Source: Ifrita kowaldi (taxonomy: Eukaryota > Chordata > Aves > Passeriformes > Cinclosomatidae). Taken from it: DNA of 64,000 nt. Shown here one piece after another: positions 14,127 through 27,000 of this stretch (position 1 is its first letter; every line of letters starts with the position of its first letter). The notes under the pieces are model-generated. The model did no database searches, was not told where the DNA came from, and worked only from the letters and a program-made list of their open reading frames with translations. The position numbers were made by a program, and so were the translations under genes. The stretch spans positions 1-64,000 of the forward strand of contig VZRS01015169.1 in assembly GCA_013398055.1 (NCBI GenBank), in the 5' to 3' direction.

Positions 14127-14213
14127 CTTTCTTGGTTTCACTTTGTCATGGTAGTCATATTGAAAAATCCCCTTGTAGCTAAGTCCTAACCACCACGGAA
14201 TTCCCTGTTTGTC
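14127..14213 (-). CDS. FRMD4A: FRMD4A exon i: start of FERM F3 lobe, most 3' exon in the window
   Basis: The 87-nt exon is 29 codons, DKQGIPWWLGLSYKGIFQYD then YHDKVKPRK, in phase 0 at both ends, with a CTCTTTCAG acceptor and GTAAGT donor. The double Trp followed by L-G-L-S-Y-K-G-I is the conserved F3 signature (W/L-L-G-x-x-x-x-G-I). FQYDYHDK favours FRMD4A over FRMD4B, which has GQYDIQDK as I recall it. In the family the next exon should begin I/L-F-Q-W and carry N-L-Y-F-R-E-K-K-F; I searched 1-14100 on this strand and did not find it, so the intron downstream runs past the window edge. Confidence 0.96.
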
Positions 14214-16011
14214 CTGAAAGAGAAAACAGAGGGAGTCATATTGAATAGGATGGGGAAATGCTGGAAATTTCCTGTGTTGTTGTTCAAGGCGAAGATTTGT
14301 TTCTAAGTAGTATCTTTGAATGGGTGTTGTTAAATTTCCCCCTGCCGAGTTCCCACAAGTCACAAAGCTTCACAGTGTTTAGAAGAGATCTGTTTCACTT
14401 TTGGCCATGACATATAAAACAATTTAAAATACATCACATGTGATCAAGTTACTCAAAATGCTGTCAGGGGAGGTGAGGAGGTTTGACATGGGTCCCTTGT
14501 GCAGTGGTGCATCCTCTTTCTCTCCCCTGTACATTATTCAGTCTGAACACTCAAAGACTGGAGGAAGGAAAGCAAATCACCCAGCTGACTTGAATTATGT
14601 GGAGGGATTTTAGCATTAGTCTTGAAAATGCAGCAGTAATGGGATCTGAGAGCTACCAAGTGATAAGGTCTGACAGGCTCAGACCCAACTGCTTTGTGTC
14701 TGAGTGTGCAATAAAATGGCCTTATGGAGTAATGGCTGATATCTGATCCCAGTCTCTGCCATTTACAGAGCTGAAGTCCTCAATGAAATTACATCTGTTC
14801 TGTTAATGTGATAGAGAATGGCAGAGTAAAGCACAGCAAAACCAAAACCCTCACATCAGGAAGAAGCAAACACTATTATGTGCAGCATTTGCTGTCTCAT
14901 TGCTGCTCACTGCTGCTTATTGACCATGGGGAGCTCACTGGAATAGCTCTCAAGTGTTTGCAGGATTGAACATCCAGCCCAATCCACTAGATTTTTCTTG
15001 ATCTAGAGTAGTCCAAGAGATCTGGATGCAAAAGGTGCTGGAGAGATCCTGTCCTCTGAGAAAAGATGAGGCTAATGCTTTTTGCAAAATGATAATAACC
15101 TTATTATTACATCTTATTAGCAGGAATAGACTAGAAACGCATCTCCTGAGACAGGTACAGTCAGATATTTGAGTTTTTATGGTACCCCATGTGTGCAAGA
15201 TATTACAGATGTATGAAAAACCATTTGATCTGTGCACAGAGATAATGATGAAACACATCAAAACTTCAGGGGTGATAAATGAGGGAATATGCTCCGGGGA
15301 ATGTGGATCTAGCTTTCTTTATATGTTTATTGATTTCTCTACTTAAAAAAAAAATAACAAACCTACACAGCTGGTCAGGCAGGGAAATAATAATAATAAT
15401 AATAATACGAGGCTGGAAATTTTGATGATAAATCATTAGACAAAAGAAATGAGGGATTTCACAAATACCTGCATGAAGTCCACATAGAAGTGGAGAGCTC
15501 TTTGGAGATGAGAATGTGTTATCTATCTCTAGAGTACAGGACAATGTTCTGGCATTAAAAAGATGTACAATCTCTGTATCCATCTACATATCTCATGTGA
15601 GGGGAGCTGCAGTATGTAGGTCACGGCTGGTCCTAGATAGGTGTTTATGGATCTGCCATCTGGGAAAGGTCTGACCTCCTGGAGCTACAAAAAAGAGTGT
15701 CTGCCAGAGATGTGTCTGGCTTGTGCCTTTGGTGGTGGCTCACTGGCACTGCCATGCTGCTGACTGTGAGCTGAACACACCAGCACAATAGCACTGCAAG
15801 TTTTATCTCCAAGAACAGGATTTTCCTCTTTGGAACTGTATTTACTAAACATGCACACGCAGTTGAAATAAGTTTATCCTACCTCAGGAAGTGAAACGAG
15901 ACTTTACTAGCAGTGTATTGTATTCTGAGAGCAGGATGGCTGTTTGTACCTCTCTCCCTCCCTCTCTAACAAGAGTTTAATTCAGTGAAGGACCCTTCTT
16001 GTAGCACGTAC
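14214..16011 (-). other. FRMD4A: FRMD4A intron between exons h and i
   Basis: The 1.8-kb intron has no other exon that I can see. It contains an AAT microsatellite (15386-15407) and an A-run at about 15344-15352. Confidence 0.9.
15386..15407. repeat. AAT microsatellite
   Basis: An uninterrupted run of about seven AAT units. Confidence 0.95.
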
Positions 16012-16069
16012 CTTTACTGCATAATAATGCACTCCATATGTTGGGAGGGATTCTACAATGCTCATGTAA
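16012..16069 (-). CDS. FRMD4A: FRMD4A exon h: F2/F3 junction
   Basis: The 58-nt exon completes the Asn codon and encodes YMSIVESLPTYGVHYYAVK, ending between codons at a GTACGT donor; the acceptor is TTGTTTTGCAG. The L-P-T-Y-G-V-H-Y-Y-A-V-K motif is the FERM hallmark where F2 leads into the first beta-strand of the PH/PTB-like F3 lobe (commonly Y-G-V-D/H-x-x-x-V-K-D). It joins directly to the D-K-Q-G of the next exon, so the motif spans the splice junction. Confidence 0.95.
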
Positions 16070-16282
16070 CTGCAAAACAACACAGAAGAGAATAACACGT
16101 CTGAGAAGCTGAGAGGATGATCTGATAAAAACCTTTGATAAATAAATAATTATGCCAAGAAATACTTAAAAATGAAGCATTGCATGAGATGGGAAGCATA
16201 GTAACATATTGTATTTACAGTCTTGTATAAATATTTCCTATTAAAACAAAGGTCACAAAGAAATCACACTTGTTTCACTTAC

Positions 16283-16348
16283 TTTACAATTGCTTGACCT
16301 CTTGTCTGACCATTTAGTTTCTTATAATGTTCAATGACTCGATCCTCA
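16283..16348 (-). CDS. FRMD4A: FRMD4A exon g: end of FERM F2 lobe
   Basis: The 66-nt exon completes the Cys codon with T, encodes EDRVIEHYKKLNGQTRGQAI then V, and ends with AA of an Asn codon. The acceptor is TTTCCTTTCCAG and the donor GTAAGT. The E-x-x-V/I-x-x-x-Y/H-x-x-x-x-G-x-T/S-x-x-x-A pattern is the last helical segment of F2 in FERM proteins. The Tyr-Lys-Lys-Leu-Asn-Gly-Gln text separates it from FRMD4B, which reads differently here in my recollection. The next exon lies only 213 bases downstream, the shortest intron in the window. Confidence 0.95.
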
Positions 16349-19300
16349 CTGGAAAGGAAAAAAATTGGATGTTTTATATAATGGCATTATCATGACTAAG
16401 AATCTTGTCAAAAGCTGAAGAGATACTTCTGTTAACACAGCTATTGCCTGACAGAATCAAAAGATGCCAAGCAAAACCATTAGATGAGGGGATTTGGTGC
16501 AGACCAGGGTAAACAAAGGGGGAGTCACAGACTGAGAATAAAAATGGTTTTCTAAGAGTTGGGTTTCTGGTAGAACCCTTTCTCCTCACAAACATGGTAC
16601 CTACTTGAACAGACTTTTGCCTCTCTGCATTCCTTTCCTTATCTACAAATGATGCCCACAATATTACACTGTGGGCAAACAGATTCGCGTTGGAGATGCT
16701 GAAGATCTGCTCTGCCCTAACTGGAGTAACTTCTTTTCAAGTTACATCCTCTGAAAGGTGGGCAAAACTGTCAGAAATTGGTGGCCAGTCATAGCCCTAA
16801 GACTGACAGATTCCTCCTCACTGCAACTGCATAACTGCAGGTGCACTAGTGGAACTACTCTGGAGCAACCTCTCTCAGCAGGAAGCTGAATTCCTAGCGT
16901 ACGCAGAGGAATAATAACAGCAGATTAAACAGTGACAGGGGATATTTCCAGGGCACTCAAATTTGAGTTTCTTTACTCTTGAAGTACTCATGTGCCTTTG
17001 CTTGCTTTTGGGTTATACTAACTTGCATTCCCCCAGGCAACTCCTGGCTATGCACCGGGAGTTGGCATGAGCCAGGGCCTATTCCCAACAGCTCTTTGGA
17101 GACTAAGATCATTTCATGTCTTAGAAAGACATGAACCATGTCATCATGTTTTCCAAGATGAAATGGAGGCTATTCCACACCAGTGGGCCTCTGTGTCAGA
17201 GAACAATTCTGAGTGTGTGCCAGCAAGCAGTAGAGATGGAGCATCCTAGGGAAATCAGCACGACCCAAATGACTGAGAGACACCTGTAAGTTCACTTTTA
17301 AAGAATTTCATTCATTATTCTCCAGTGAACGGGCAGCAGAAGTATTTGATGCATACAATCAGCTGTGCTAGCAAGGTCGCAGCATGGCAAAGTATAAGCT
17401 AAGGAGCCAGTGTAATGCACACAGGACCTGCTCTGTTACACTGGCATGACAGAACACTTAAGTCCTCAGGTTTAAAACCAATTTCTTGCTCTTTATTTTG
17501 TAACACCAAGGACAGGAATCTGTTGAGTCCCCTGGAGATACTGTACAGAACTTGCCAGACCAAGAGGAAGGAAACCTAAACTACCTTTATGCCACCTTAG
17601 TGCCCTCCCCACCTGGCCCTGCATAGGCTTCCAGCAGTGCCGCGTGTCCATCCTATGCCATCACACTGCATGTGGTTTAGGGCAATGTGAACTGGCATTC
17701 CTCCCTCCCTGCATTTCCTGGATCCAGCACAACCCCCTAATGGGGCCTTTCAGTTGTCCACCATGTGGCAATCCTTCCCCAGGCAGAACTGAAGCCATTT
17801 GTATTGCTAGGCAGTGGGAAGGAGCACAGCAGTGTGGGCTGATGTGATAGATGACCTCACCACGACTGCTCAGAGATGCCCACAGTCCCTTTTGTGGAGG
17901 ACTGCAAAGCCTTTCACTAGCCTGGCTTAACATGACTGCATCTTCTCATTGCTGCCTTCCCCATTTGCACCCCTGTGCCAGAGAGGACAGAACCTCTTTT
18001 TAGAAAGAGAGGCAAAATCTCTGGAGCAAAAACATCTTTTAGAAAGAAGAGGCACAGGGAAGCTGAGGATTGTGCAGCCCTAATAATGAAGAGAGAAAGG
18101 AGGAGAATCAGAAACAACAGTGTAGGCAGCACAGAGCGATTCAGAGACAGTCTGTAGGATTGTCAGCAGGGCCAGCTCTTCCCTCACAAGCCTGTTGTTT
18201 ATCTGTGAGTAACTGCTTTCCTTACTCACTCATCAAGTGGCTTCCCCCATTCATCCTACAAAAATAAAAGAGCCCTTTTTGGGGCAAGGTGATGTCCCAC
18301 TAACAGGCCACAGCAGGAACAGGATGCTGACTGAGCCAGTGACACATTACATGGGTAAAGCAATGGTCCAGCTCTCCCATCAAATCCCTCAGAATCATTT
18401 TAATGCTTAGAAAATTATCTGTAAGCTCTACATTCTACAGCTATGAAACCATATTCAGCACACTGATCCAAGCAAGTACCACAGATGTTATGGGTGTGCA
18501 CATGAAGGCAGAGCCTGGGTCTCCTGCCATGATTATCATAAACAGCATTACTTTTGGAGCAATAACTGAATTACATGAGTGTTCAGTATTGGAAGAACTC
18601 CAAAAAACATCATTCTTAATAAAAAAGATAGACAGAGAGGGCTTACAGCCCTTTGAAATTACCTCTTAAAACCATGATTACATGTGGATGCAATTCCGGT
18701 GTCTCAGACAAAGCAGGAGTGACTTCTCAGAACATAATGGAGTTTCTCCAGTGGAAAACACTGCTAGCTTTATTTTCCACTCTGTGCAGTTTATTGCACA
18801 GATCAAGCTCTCATATTGCTTCCATTCAAGGAAAGGATAGATGTACCTGGACATGCTGATTATTTAATGTGATTCTGGATGTGCTCTGCTTTCTTATAAA
18901 TGATTATTATAAAATAATTGATATGTTCCTAGACCATACTCCTTGGGCAGGAAGCCAATTGATGCCCAATTTACTTCAAAAAGACAGATCAGATGTCAAC
19001 AAGCCTTCCTGAACAGCAGGACAAATAGTTATGTTTTTAACCCATGCTAGAAATGTGGGATAGTCCAGGCTTTACTCAGTTCTTCTAAACAAATGCAGGC
19101 AATGCTATACCTCCATTGCTCTGTTAGGATACTGATAGTCTTCCTGTGTAAAATGTTTTGTGGTATACACATGTTAAGTGCCAGATAAGTCTCATCTTTG
19201 TTTCTTCTTTCCTTTGGACAAAAATTACAAAGCCTGAATTATCAATCAAGCCATATTTAAGAGGGGGATCTGCAACCTTTCACCTTTCTGCAGCACTGGG

Positions 19301-22300
19301 CTTATCACTGGGGAAAGGAACATGTACTCCAGAGCATGACTCTTTCAATCTATTTTGGATGGATCCCTTGGGAGGAGGTTACTGCTGCTTCTCTCTGCTG
19401 ACAGCAAAGGGAGCTGAGGGCACCTAGCTCAGATAGCGACATCCACACTGGAAAAATGTTCACAGTCAGAACAATCTGTGTGACAGCCCCTCCTCTAACA
19501 GTTCTTTCAACTTCCTTTTCCTTCCCACTGCCCTGTGCAAGAAGGACCATCCAGCACAGAGGTTGCTTTCTGCCTTCAGCTCTGGGTTGGAGGGTTAAGC
19601 CCAGCACGTGCCAGGGAAAACAAGCAAAATCATTCACGGGTCAGAAGGAGCATTAGCAGAGTCTATAAACATGCTCCCCTATCATTTCAGCTGTTCATCT
19701 CAAGGCAGCTGCCATGCTGCTATTGACAGCTGGGAGAGTGCTGGGACACTGCTGGGACCACCAGCTGACGTCTCCTCTCTCCCTGCTTTGCTTTGTTGCT
19801 GTGTTGGTGACAGAAACTCATTCACAATGCAGGGCTGGCAGAGGATGCTTAACTAATGTGGAGACAGAGACACAGAGGCTGCCGAAGCACTGCCGTCCGT
19901 TTGCCAGGTCATAAAACATTCCCCCCAAAGCTGCAGAAGTTAATACATGGATGATATCCCGAGGCAGACAACTCTGATAAAGATCTTTAGAACTAACAAG
20001 AAATCCCTCCTGTCCCAGCAGCTTATAGAACTGGACAGCAGACAACTCGCAAGCAAATGCAGGCCTTGAGTTTCTCATCATCAGATCCAGATTTCCAAAG
20101 TTGGTTGTTCCCTCCCTCTCTTCCCAGCACACCAAGCTGTTTTAATTAATTGCTGTTCTTTAGTGTTGTTCTGTTTCTAACCTGATTTGTCCATTTTGAT
20201 TACATTCTTGAACTAATAATGTCTTTATTTGCATACGCTGTCATACAGTTATATGCTGTCCCTCTGAAGCCACTAGCACCTCTTAGGCCAAGGGACCAAG
20301 AGCTGGACCACGGCCTCAGGACTGTGTTGAACCAGAGAAAATCACTAAATAGTGCTTTTCAGCTGATATTTTCAGAGGTGGGTTTTCTGGCAACGCTAAT
20401 GCTTTGGGTTGCTAAAAACAAGCTCGCATTCAAAGGAAACCTGGGAGAAGTCTCTCTTCCCCCATGTCTGTTGAAAATTCCATTCTAGCATCTACTTCTG
20501 TGTTGTCGCATCTCCTCCTGGCCTTATTATTGACAACCCACTACTGGGCTGGCTTGTGGGGAGGATCTGAAATGAGATAAAATGCAATGGCAAGCATCTG
20601 GAAAGGAGCACTGTGAGTTAACACATTTCTAAAGGTTCTCTCCAGTCTCTGTGATTAGTTTCATATCTGTTTCCATGCATGGCCAAGAGAAATCAAAACT
20701 CAGGGCCCCAACTCCTGGACTGTGTGGGAGGACCAGAAGCTCAGCTTCCATTTAAAAGAAACACAAACAAACGCAACAAAAAGCCCCTTCTTTCTTCACC
20801 AGTAATCAGAGATGCCAAAAGATGCTTGAGAACAAGACGTGCAACTGATTATTCTGAACCTGGAGAAAGCTGCAAGAGAATACAGGGAAGGGAAATGCCT
20901 ACACCATGGGTATGGAACCAGGAGACTCCATGAAGGTGGAATCAGAGGCACAAACTGTACTGATCTAAGAATCCAGGATTCATCCCACAAGTCTTACTAC
21001 ATTTGGTAGGCACAACAGCTGATGCTTTTTCATGGTGTATGATGGAAATGTTGTATTTTTTCATGCAGATCTATTACAGCATCTTGCCGCAGGTATCACC
21101 ATATTTACTTGATTATTCATTTTATTATCTCTTAATCCATTTCAGCTGATAAAAATGTAGTACAAAGTTCTTTGGTTTGTCTGTTTTAAACTAACTAGAG
21201 CCATTACCCATCCCACCTTTAATGTTTTCAAAGTTTCTTTCCAGGGTTGGGGATTCACTTGTGACTGCTTGCTCTAATGCTGAAGAACTGCAGAATAAAA
21301 CTGATTGCTCACAGAAAATGACTGGATGAAATCTGCATCCAGTACACAACCTGCATGAGATGCAAAGTGAACAGTTTTGAAATTTGCTCCATTAGATCAC
21401 TGAAGTTTGATCTGTACTTCTGAGGCTTTTATCTGATTCAGCTACAGCCACTTCCTGAGAGCATTAAGTGTTTCAGATGGTATTTAGAAAAAAGCCATCA
21501 TTAAAAAATAATGAACTATTAATGTTAAAGAGGTCTCTGAGACCCGGTTACTGACATGAAATCACAAGGGAGTCACAGGACTGTAGCCTCTGATTTTATT
21601 ACCCCATTGGCAACAGCATCTTCCCAACCTGTAACCTGTTCTCAGTTACATGAGAGCCCCCACAAAATTAAGAACAGCTGCAAGTGCTGTACCTTGTGTA
21701 CAAATGCAAATACTCACATTCTGAGCACAAGAATTTTACATGGCTCTTCTTGCTATGTGGCACTTTATTAAGACCTCAGGCCATGTTGTTGCTGAAGGGT
21801 CAGATTTGCCTTCCCTGTCAATGCCTACTTGTTCCCACCTCTCCTCTTGTGATGGCTTTCAGCTTGAGCTCCCAGTCTGTCAATCAGCCAGGCCACCTGG
21901 AAATGTACTGCTTTTGAGTGTGTGGAGTAGTTTTTGGGAAAAGAGATGCTCCTAAGAGGAAGACCATTCTTCTTCAATGAAATGGCAGCCTACATTTATC
22001 ACTTTTCATGAAGATTTGATTTGGTTCTTAGAGAGAAACACCAGGAGACTGTGACGATCCACAGTTTTTGTATCAGTGATCCTAATTTCTGCTGGGGACT
22101 CCGAATCTCTCCTTGTATTATCAGAAAGTGATTAGGAGACCTCATGATGAGCTTGCCTATGACTTGACATTAGGTACAGTTAATTTCACTGTTGTAGCCA
22201 TGCCCCGAGAAGTGGCTGACCTTTCTGGCAAAGAGAAGAACTGGGATCATAACCTACAAACTGATTTGTTTCCCCCTGCCATCCTCAGATTGCCCAAATG

Positions 22301-22974
22301 CAGAATAAAAGAGTAGCAGATAAAGAAGTTCAATCTAACCCCCAGGCTTACAGCCTAATGCTTTAAAGGCAAACATGAAAGAGCAACAAGCAGAAAATGA
22401 AGTGAAGGTATCTCCCCTTTAATGAATAATCTTTCCCCAAATTCTTTTCTATTTGCACAGATAAAAGGGATATGCAGGGTGGCAAAAAGAATCTATGTGT
22501 GGCATATAAAATGTAAGTGTGACCCTGCTCCTACCCTGGGTTTACTTTTCAGTACATTAAAGACAGCAAACAAGCACCCACCTCCAAACATCACTGAATT
22601 CATACAAAAGGAGACGAGTTCAGCTGTGCCATACAGAGAGGACTCGCAAGATGAAACTGAATGACTCAACACAGGGCAATGCAAAAGATTGACATTTCCA
22701 ACTGGGAAAACTCTTTCACAGATGGAAAATGCTGGGAAAGCAAATGGCACATTAGGCGTTTTGATTTCATCAGGACATTTGCACACTTACAGTGGATTTT
22801 TGGCCAGACATTTGGCAGATGGGGAAACTGAGGCCCAGGGTGGTAGCTCTACTTGTGTTAACTCATGCAATGAGTCAGTGGCAGACCTAGAGCCAGAAGA
22901 CAGGGATCTCTGCATCCCATTTCCACTCTCAGAGCCAGGTCCTGCACAAGACACTGCAGAGGGTGATACATTAC
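16349..22974 (-). other. FRMD4A: FRMD4A intron between exons f and g
   Basis: The 6.6-kb intron shows no further FRMD4A exon and no recognisable other gene. The only repeat I can support is the MIR-like element near its 5' (higher-coordinate) end. Many short ORFs on both strands have no family resemblance. Confidence 0.85.
22800..22920 (+). mobile_element. MIR-like SINE fragment
   Basis: The stretch contains GATGGGGAAACTGAGGCCCA followed by a GTCAGTGGCAGACCTAGAGC segment and an A-G-rich tail reading into TCTGCATCCC. This order (AATGGGGAAACTGAGGC, then a GTGGCAGAGCTGGGA-like segment, then TCTGACTCC-like) is the well-known right half of MIR elements of amniotes. The copy is diverged and the ends are approximate. 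It lies about 55 bases from the donor side of exon f. Confidence 0.7.
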
Positions 22975-23058
22975 CAGTAAGCGAGGGAAGGATGCTCCTT
23001 CAGCGCTGGTGTTGGAAGGGCTGGCAGCTTCTTCAATTCATTCCTTACAACTTCATTG
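22975..23058 (-). CDS. FRMD4A: FRMD4A exon f: middle of FERM F2 lobe
   Basis: The 84-nt exon completes a Ser codon, encodes NEVVRNELKKLPALP then TPALKEHPSLAY, and ends with TG of a Cys codon. The acceptor is CTCTCTTTCAG and the donor GTAATG, which departs from the GTAAGT consensus at +5. The L-P-A-L-P-T motif and E-H-P-S-L-A-Y-C are shared by FRMD4A and FRMD4B; NEVVRNxLKKLPALPT is closer to FRMD4A as I recall it. Compared with the mammalian protein from memory, Glu replaces Asp in NELKK and Pro replaces Gln in TPALK. A MIR-like SINE ends about 55 bases beyond the donor (22800-22920). Confidence 0.94.
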
Positions 23059-23794
23059 CTGAAAGAGAGTTCAAAAGGAGGATCAGGCTACAAGAAAACA
23101 ACCACAATATTTGATATTACTTGACCTAGCTGGCAGGCTGCTACGGCTCTACATCTGTTCCTTCTTAACAAAAGGCACTGGGGTTTCCTTTTTCTCCTCT
23201 CTTTATTTGTTTTATGGCAGCCCAGTTAACTTTTCCCTCTATTATCAAAATTGGAGAGAAACTCTCCCAGATGGTTATGCTGAAGCACTTCCTACCAGTG
23301 ACTGAACACAAAAGCCACCATGTCACATGTCACTGAGCAGGGTGCCATGGACATTTTCATATAGGGGGAAAAAAAACAAGGGGAAGAGAAGAGAAAGTGA
23401 TGCTTTCAGCTGCAATTATATACCTTTATTTAATGCTTCACAAACTGCTGCAAAAAGTAATGATTTGCTTTCTTAGCATCACAGGTTATTCTTAACCTCT
23501 TGCCCAGTGACCTGTCCTTTGCATAACATCTTCACTGGTAAGACTCCAGTTTGAATTTGTGTCCTGCTACACAAGACCCTCCCACAGAACCACCTCACTA
23601 ACATTCTTCTCCCTGCAACCTCCAGTGGCCACAATAGCCAGCTGGAGTGGCATCACAGCACAGCAGAGAGCAGGGAGAGCTCATGAAATGGGAGGCAGAT
23701 TCTCATAGATGAAATGAAACCGTGGGATTTTCTCCTACAAACCCCAAATGCCTCCCTTCCCACTTTTAAACACACAAGGAATTGTGTGCACATT

Positions 23795-23808
23795 AAAAAA
23801 AAAAAAAA
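23795..23808. repeat. Poly-A run (A14)
   Basis: Fourteen consecutive A residues in an intron, without a recognisable retroelement body next to them. Confidence 0.95.
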
Positions 23809-24041
23809 GCCTCAAAGGCTTGGGAAGGAAGGCAATGCTGCTATTAATTTTTAAAATTGTAGAAATACACAGCCAAGAGGGCCAGACAGGACACAGAAGA
23901 GTGCCAAAGAATTAATGTTTATTGGCTCACTTCTTGCCAGCAACTTTTTCTGCCTTCTTAAACCCTTCCTTTTATCCTACCCAAAAGTGTGGCTGTGCTG
24001 GAGCTGCACAGAGAGATACCTCTTCCAGAGCTCCAGATTTC

Positions 24042-24071
24042 CCAGCCCACTGGCTTTTCCAGTGGGGCTGG
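24042..24071. repeat. Short inverted repeat (12-bp stem)
   Basis: CCAGCCCACTGG at 24042-24053 is followed after a five-base loop by its reverse complement with one extra G at 24059-24071. The pairing does not extend beyond this, so it is shorter than a miRNA precursor. Confidence 0.8.
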
Positions 24072-27000
24072 TAGACAGGCAGATAGGTAGTCTTGACCTG
24101 TCTAGCTGTATACCAGAGATCCTAACATCTGCTATAGACTCGAGGAGCTCTTGGACATCCCAGATCAGCCTGGGTTTCATTCTTGTCTCTAGGACAGTCT
24201 GTATGGTGGCTTGTAGAGAGGTCATACTGCTTCAGTTGTAAAAATCTTCCCACAGCATTTCTCCATTTGCACGTCCCAGCAGCAGGCTCTGCCTGAGACC
24301 TAGGTGGGTTTGTCTTAATTGGAGTCTGCAGGTTAATTGCTAGGTTGGGCCATAGGGTAAACCACTGATATAAATCCTGGAGCAGGCATTTTGGACATGT
24401 CTACAGACATCTATTATTTGTTATTATGGTAGTTCCTTGACAATCAATTAAGTAGTTTTAAAACAGGACCAAACTTCTAGTCAGGACAAATCTATGAGTG
24501 GTGCCCAAGTCTCAATTAGGCTCAGATTTTGCAGAGTGAAGATGTGCTGAATAGCACACAAGAACTGAGGCAACCGCTGCCATGCCAAGCACATGGAAAA
24601 CCACTCTGTAACACCTCCTATGCCAAGCCAAAAGGCTTTTGACAAACAGTGTTTGAACACCCACTCCTGCCCAAATCCCATGGTCATTTGGCCGCCAGAG
24701 AGCTCTTCTTTTCTAAGTGCAAATGCTCAAAAACTATTCAGATTTATTCTTCCATGGCAGGTAAATATCTGCACAAGTCTGAACACGAAGTTGCTCTGCT
24801 CAGTGTTATCTGCTGATCTGGACGCTCCACTCTGTGACTGACAGAACACAAGTTGTTGCCTAGAAAACAAGTTGTTGCTTTTTAGAGTTTACTGGGTCTG
24901 CCCAGAGCTTTCTCCTCCACAGCATGTTCATACTCAGCTCTTACTGAGGTTTTTGACATTTTGAAGAAACTGGGAAAAAAGAACAGAACTTGGGACAATC
25001 GGAGCACAAGCAGTAACTGCCCTCAAATGAAGATTTTTTTTGAGGCTGGCTGCTCATAGAAGGAAGTTGAGAGATTTCCAAAACTTTTCTGGGAAAGCAC
25101 AGAGTGAGTTCCAAACAGGGACTTTCTGAGCCCAGAAATCTATCAAATAGGGCAAGATTAGTGGTGACTAACGATCCTTGAGAGTCTGGGAAAAACTCTG
25201 AGTCAGTCATGGCTCCCATAAAAGAAAGGGCTAACACCAGTCAGCTCTGTTTTTTCTGTCAGTGAGGCGCAAAGTTTGCCTGCGCTATGATAAGGTCTTT
25301 TAAGAATCAGAGAAAAAGACATTCTTAGTGATGTTGGGCAGGATTAACACTTCTGCTCAGCACCTAGAAAATATCATAAGGGTAGTGCCTCACAGCCTTA
25401 AAGCACCAAATATAGGTCAGGTAATCATTTCCAGGAACAAAAAGGTATTTCATTCTGTGGTCCATATATTCACGAAGCCTTCTGGCAAGACTCATCTGAA
25501 GACAAATTAATTTAGGCTCCCAAAAAGATGTCAAATCAAAAATGTAAAACAATGACGACTCAGGTTGCATTTGAACTAGTGGCCATGAGGTCACTTTCTG
25601 CTTGGCTCCTTATAAAACACAGAACCCCTCAATTTTTAAAATGTTTCCAGCAGGATCACAAGTGGTTTTGTACTTACTGCCTTTCATGCTCTTTTGAGTG
25701 AAATATCTTGGTGTGTTTATTTTATTACTGTATTTAGAAAGTGTTTGTTTAATTCGGTCACTTGTGCTGCATTTATTTTATATTCGGAAGTGTCCAGCCT
25801 CCAGGCCTGATATACACAGAAGGGTGCTTAGGATTCAGATTTATTAATATGCAGGGGAAAGCCTCCAAACACACTTTCTCTGTGTCCCCTAGACCACTTT
25901 ATTCCTTTTTTTCCTATGGTGGAAATGACAATATTTAAAGGACTGAACAACAATATGAAAACTGAACTGGAAAAGTCATCTGCATGGGCTCCTGAAAGCT
26001 GGTTAGAAAGCCAGAAGCAAGGTTAACTAACAATGGACCTAGAAAACAGAACTCCTTTTTCTTGGGTTTGTTCTGGTACTGCCTGTTTAATGAGTCTTGT
26101 CCAAATAAATTAATCACCACCTCTCAGTATTTTATCTACACATGGGGGTAAAAGGCCTGCCTAGCCACTTCATAAACATTTTGTGAAAAACAAGTATTTG
26201 CAAACTAGCTGCAATAATTTTGAGCAAGATTACATATGCAGTTGTCTCAGGAAATCCATACACTTTCCAGCATGTATAATAACAATGATCAGCAACAAAA
26301 AACAGCAGGTTAAAGTTACCAACTCTTCTCAGCACAATAATTCATTCTGTAGAACACAAGAGGAAATGCAGAGTCTGAGATTCTCAGATTAGATGGTACT
26401 TCTCGAAATACAGTGTTTAGGATCTTCACCATTAGGCTGCAAGAATACAGCTTGGGTTTTGTAACCCTTTAATACAGTCTAATTGGTTAAGTGTCACTTG
26501 GTTACACAGAAAGAAAAGTAAGCCTGAAACTATGTTAGATTACCATCTGCCCAAATGCTGAAATTATTGTGAAATTCTGCCTAGCAGGAAACTGGCCATT
26601 AGCTTTCCTCCCTTGTTATTCTTTCATATATTTTTGGGACATACTTGGAGTTCAAGTCTCATATTGTTTAACTGGAAGAAATCTAGCAATGAGGAACTGG
26701 CTGCAGCACTTCAGGATTTTGTTTTACTCAGAGCTTTTTCTTTCCCATCCACAGAGGAACAAATGATCAGTATATGTTATTTCGTGCTGCTTTGGCATAC
26801 AAGCTGTTAAGGGTTGAAGAACTGAATTACGAACATTTAAAAACAAAGCTGGTGTGAGTTTCCTGGAGATTTTGTACTGGAGATTCCTGTACTCTAAACA
26901 TGGCAGGATTAAGTTGGGGGAAAAAAAAATCTCAATTATTTTAACAATATGCTGTATTTCCCCCCTAGCCAGAGCAGCCTTGGTAATTCCTTTATGTAGG

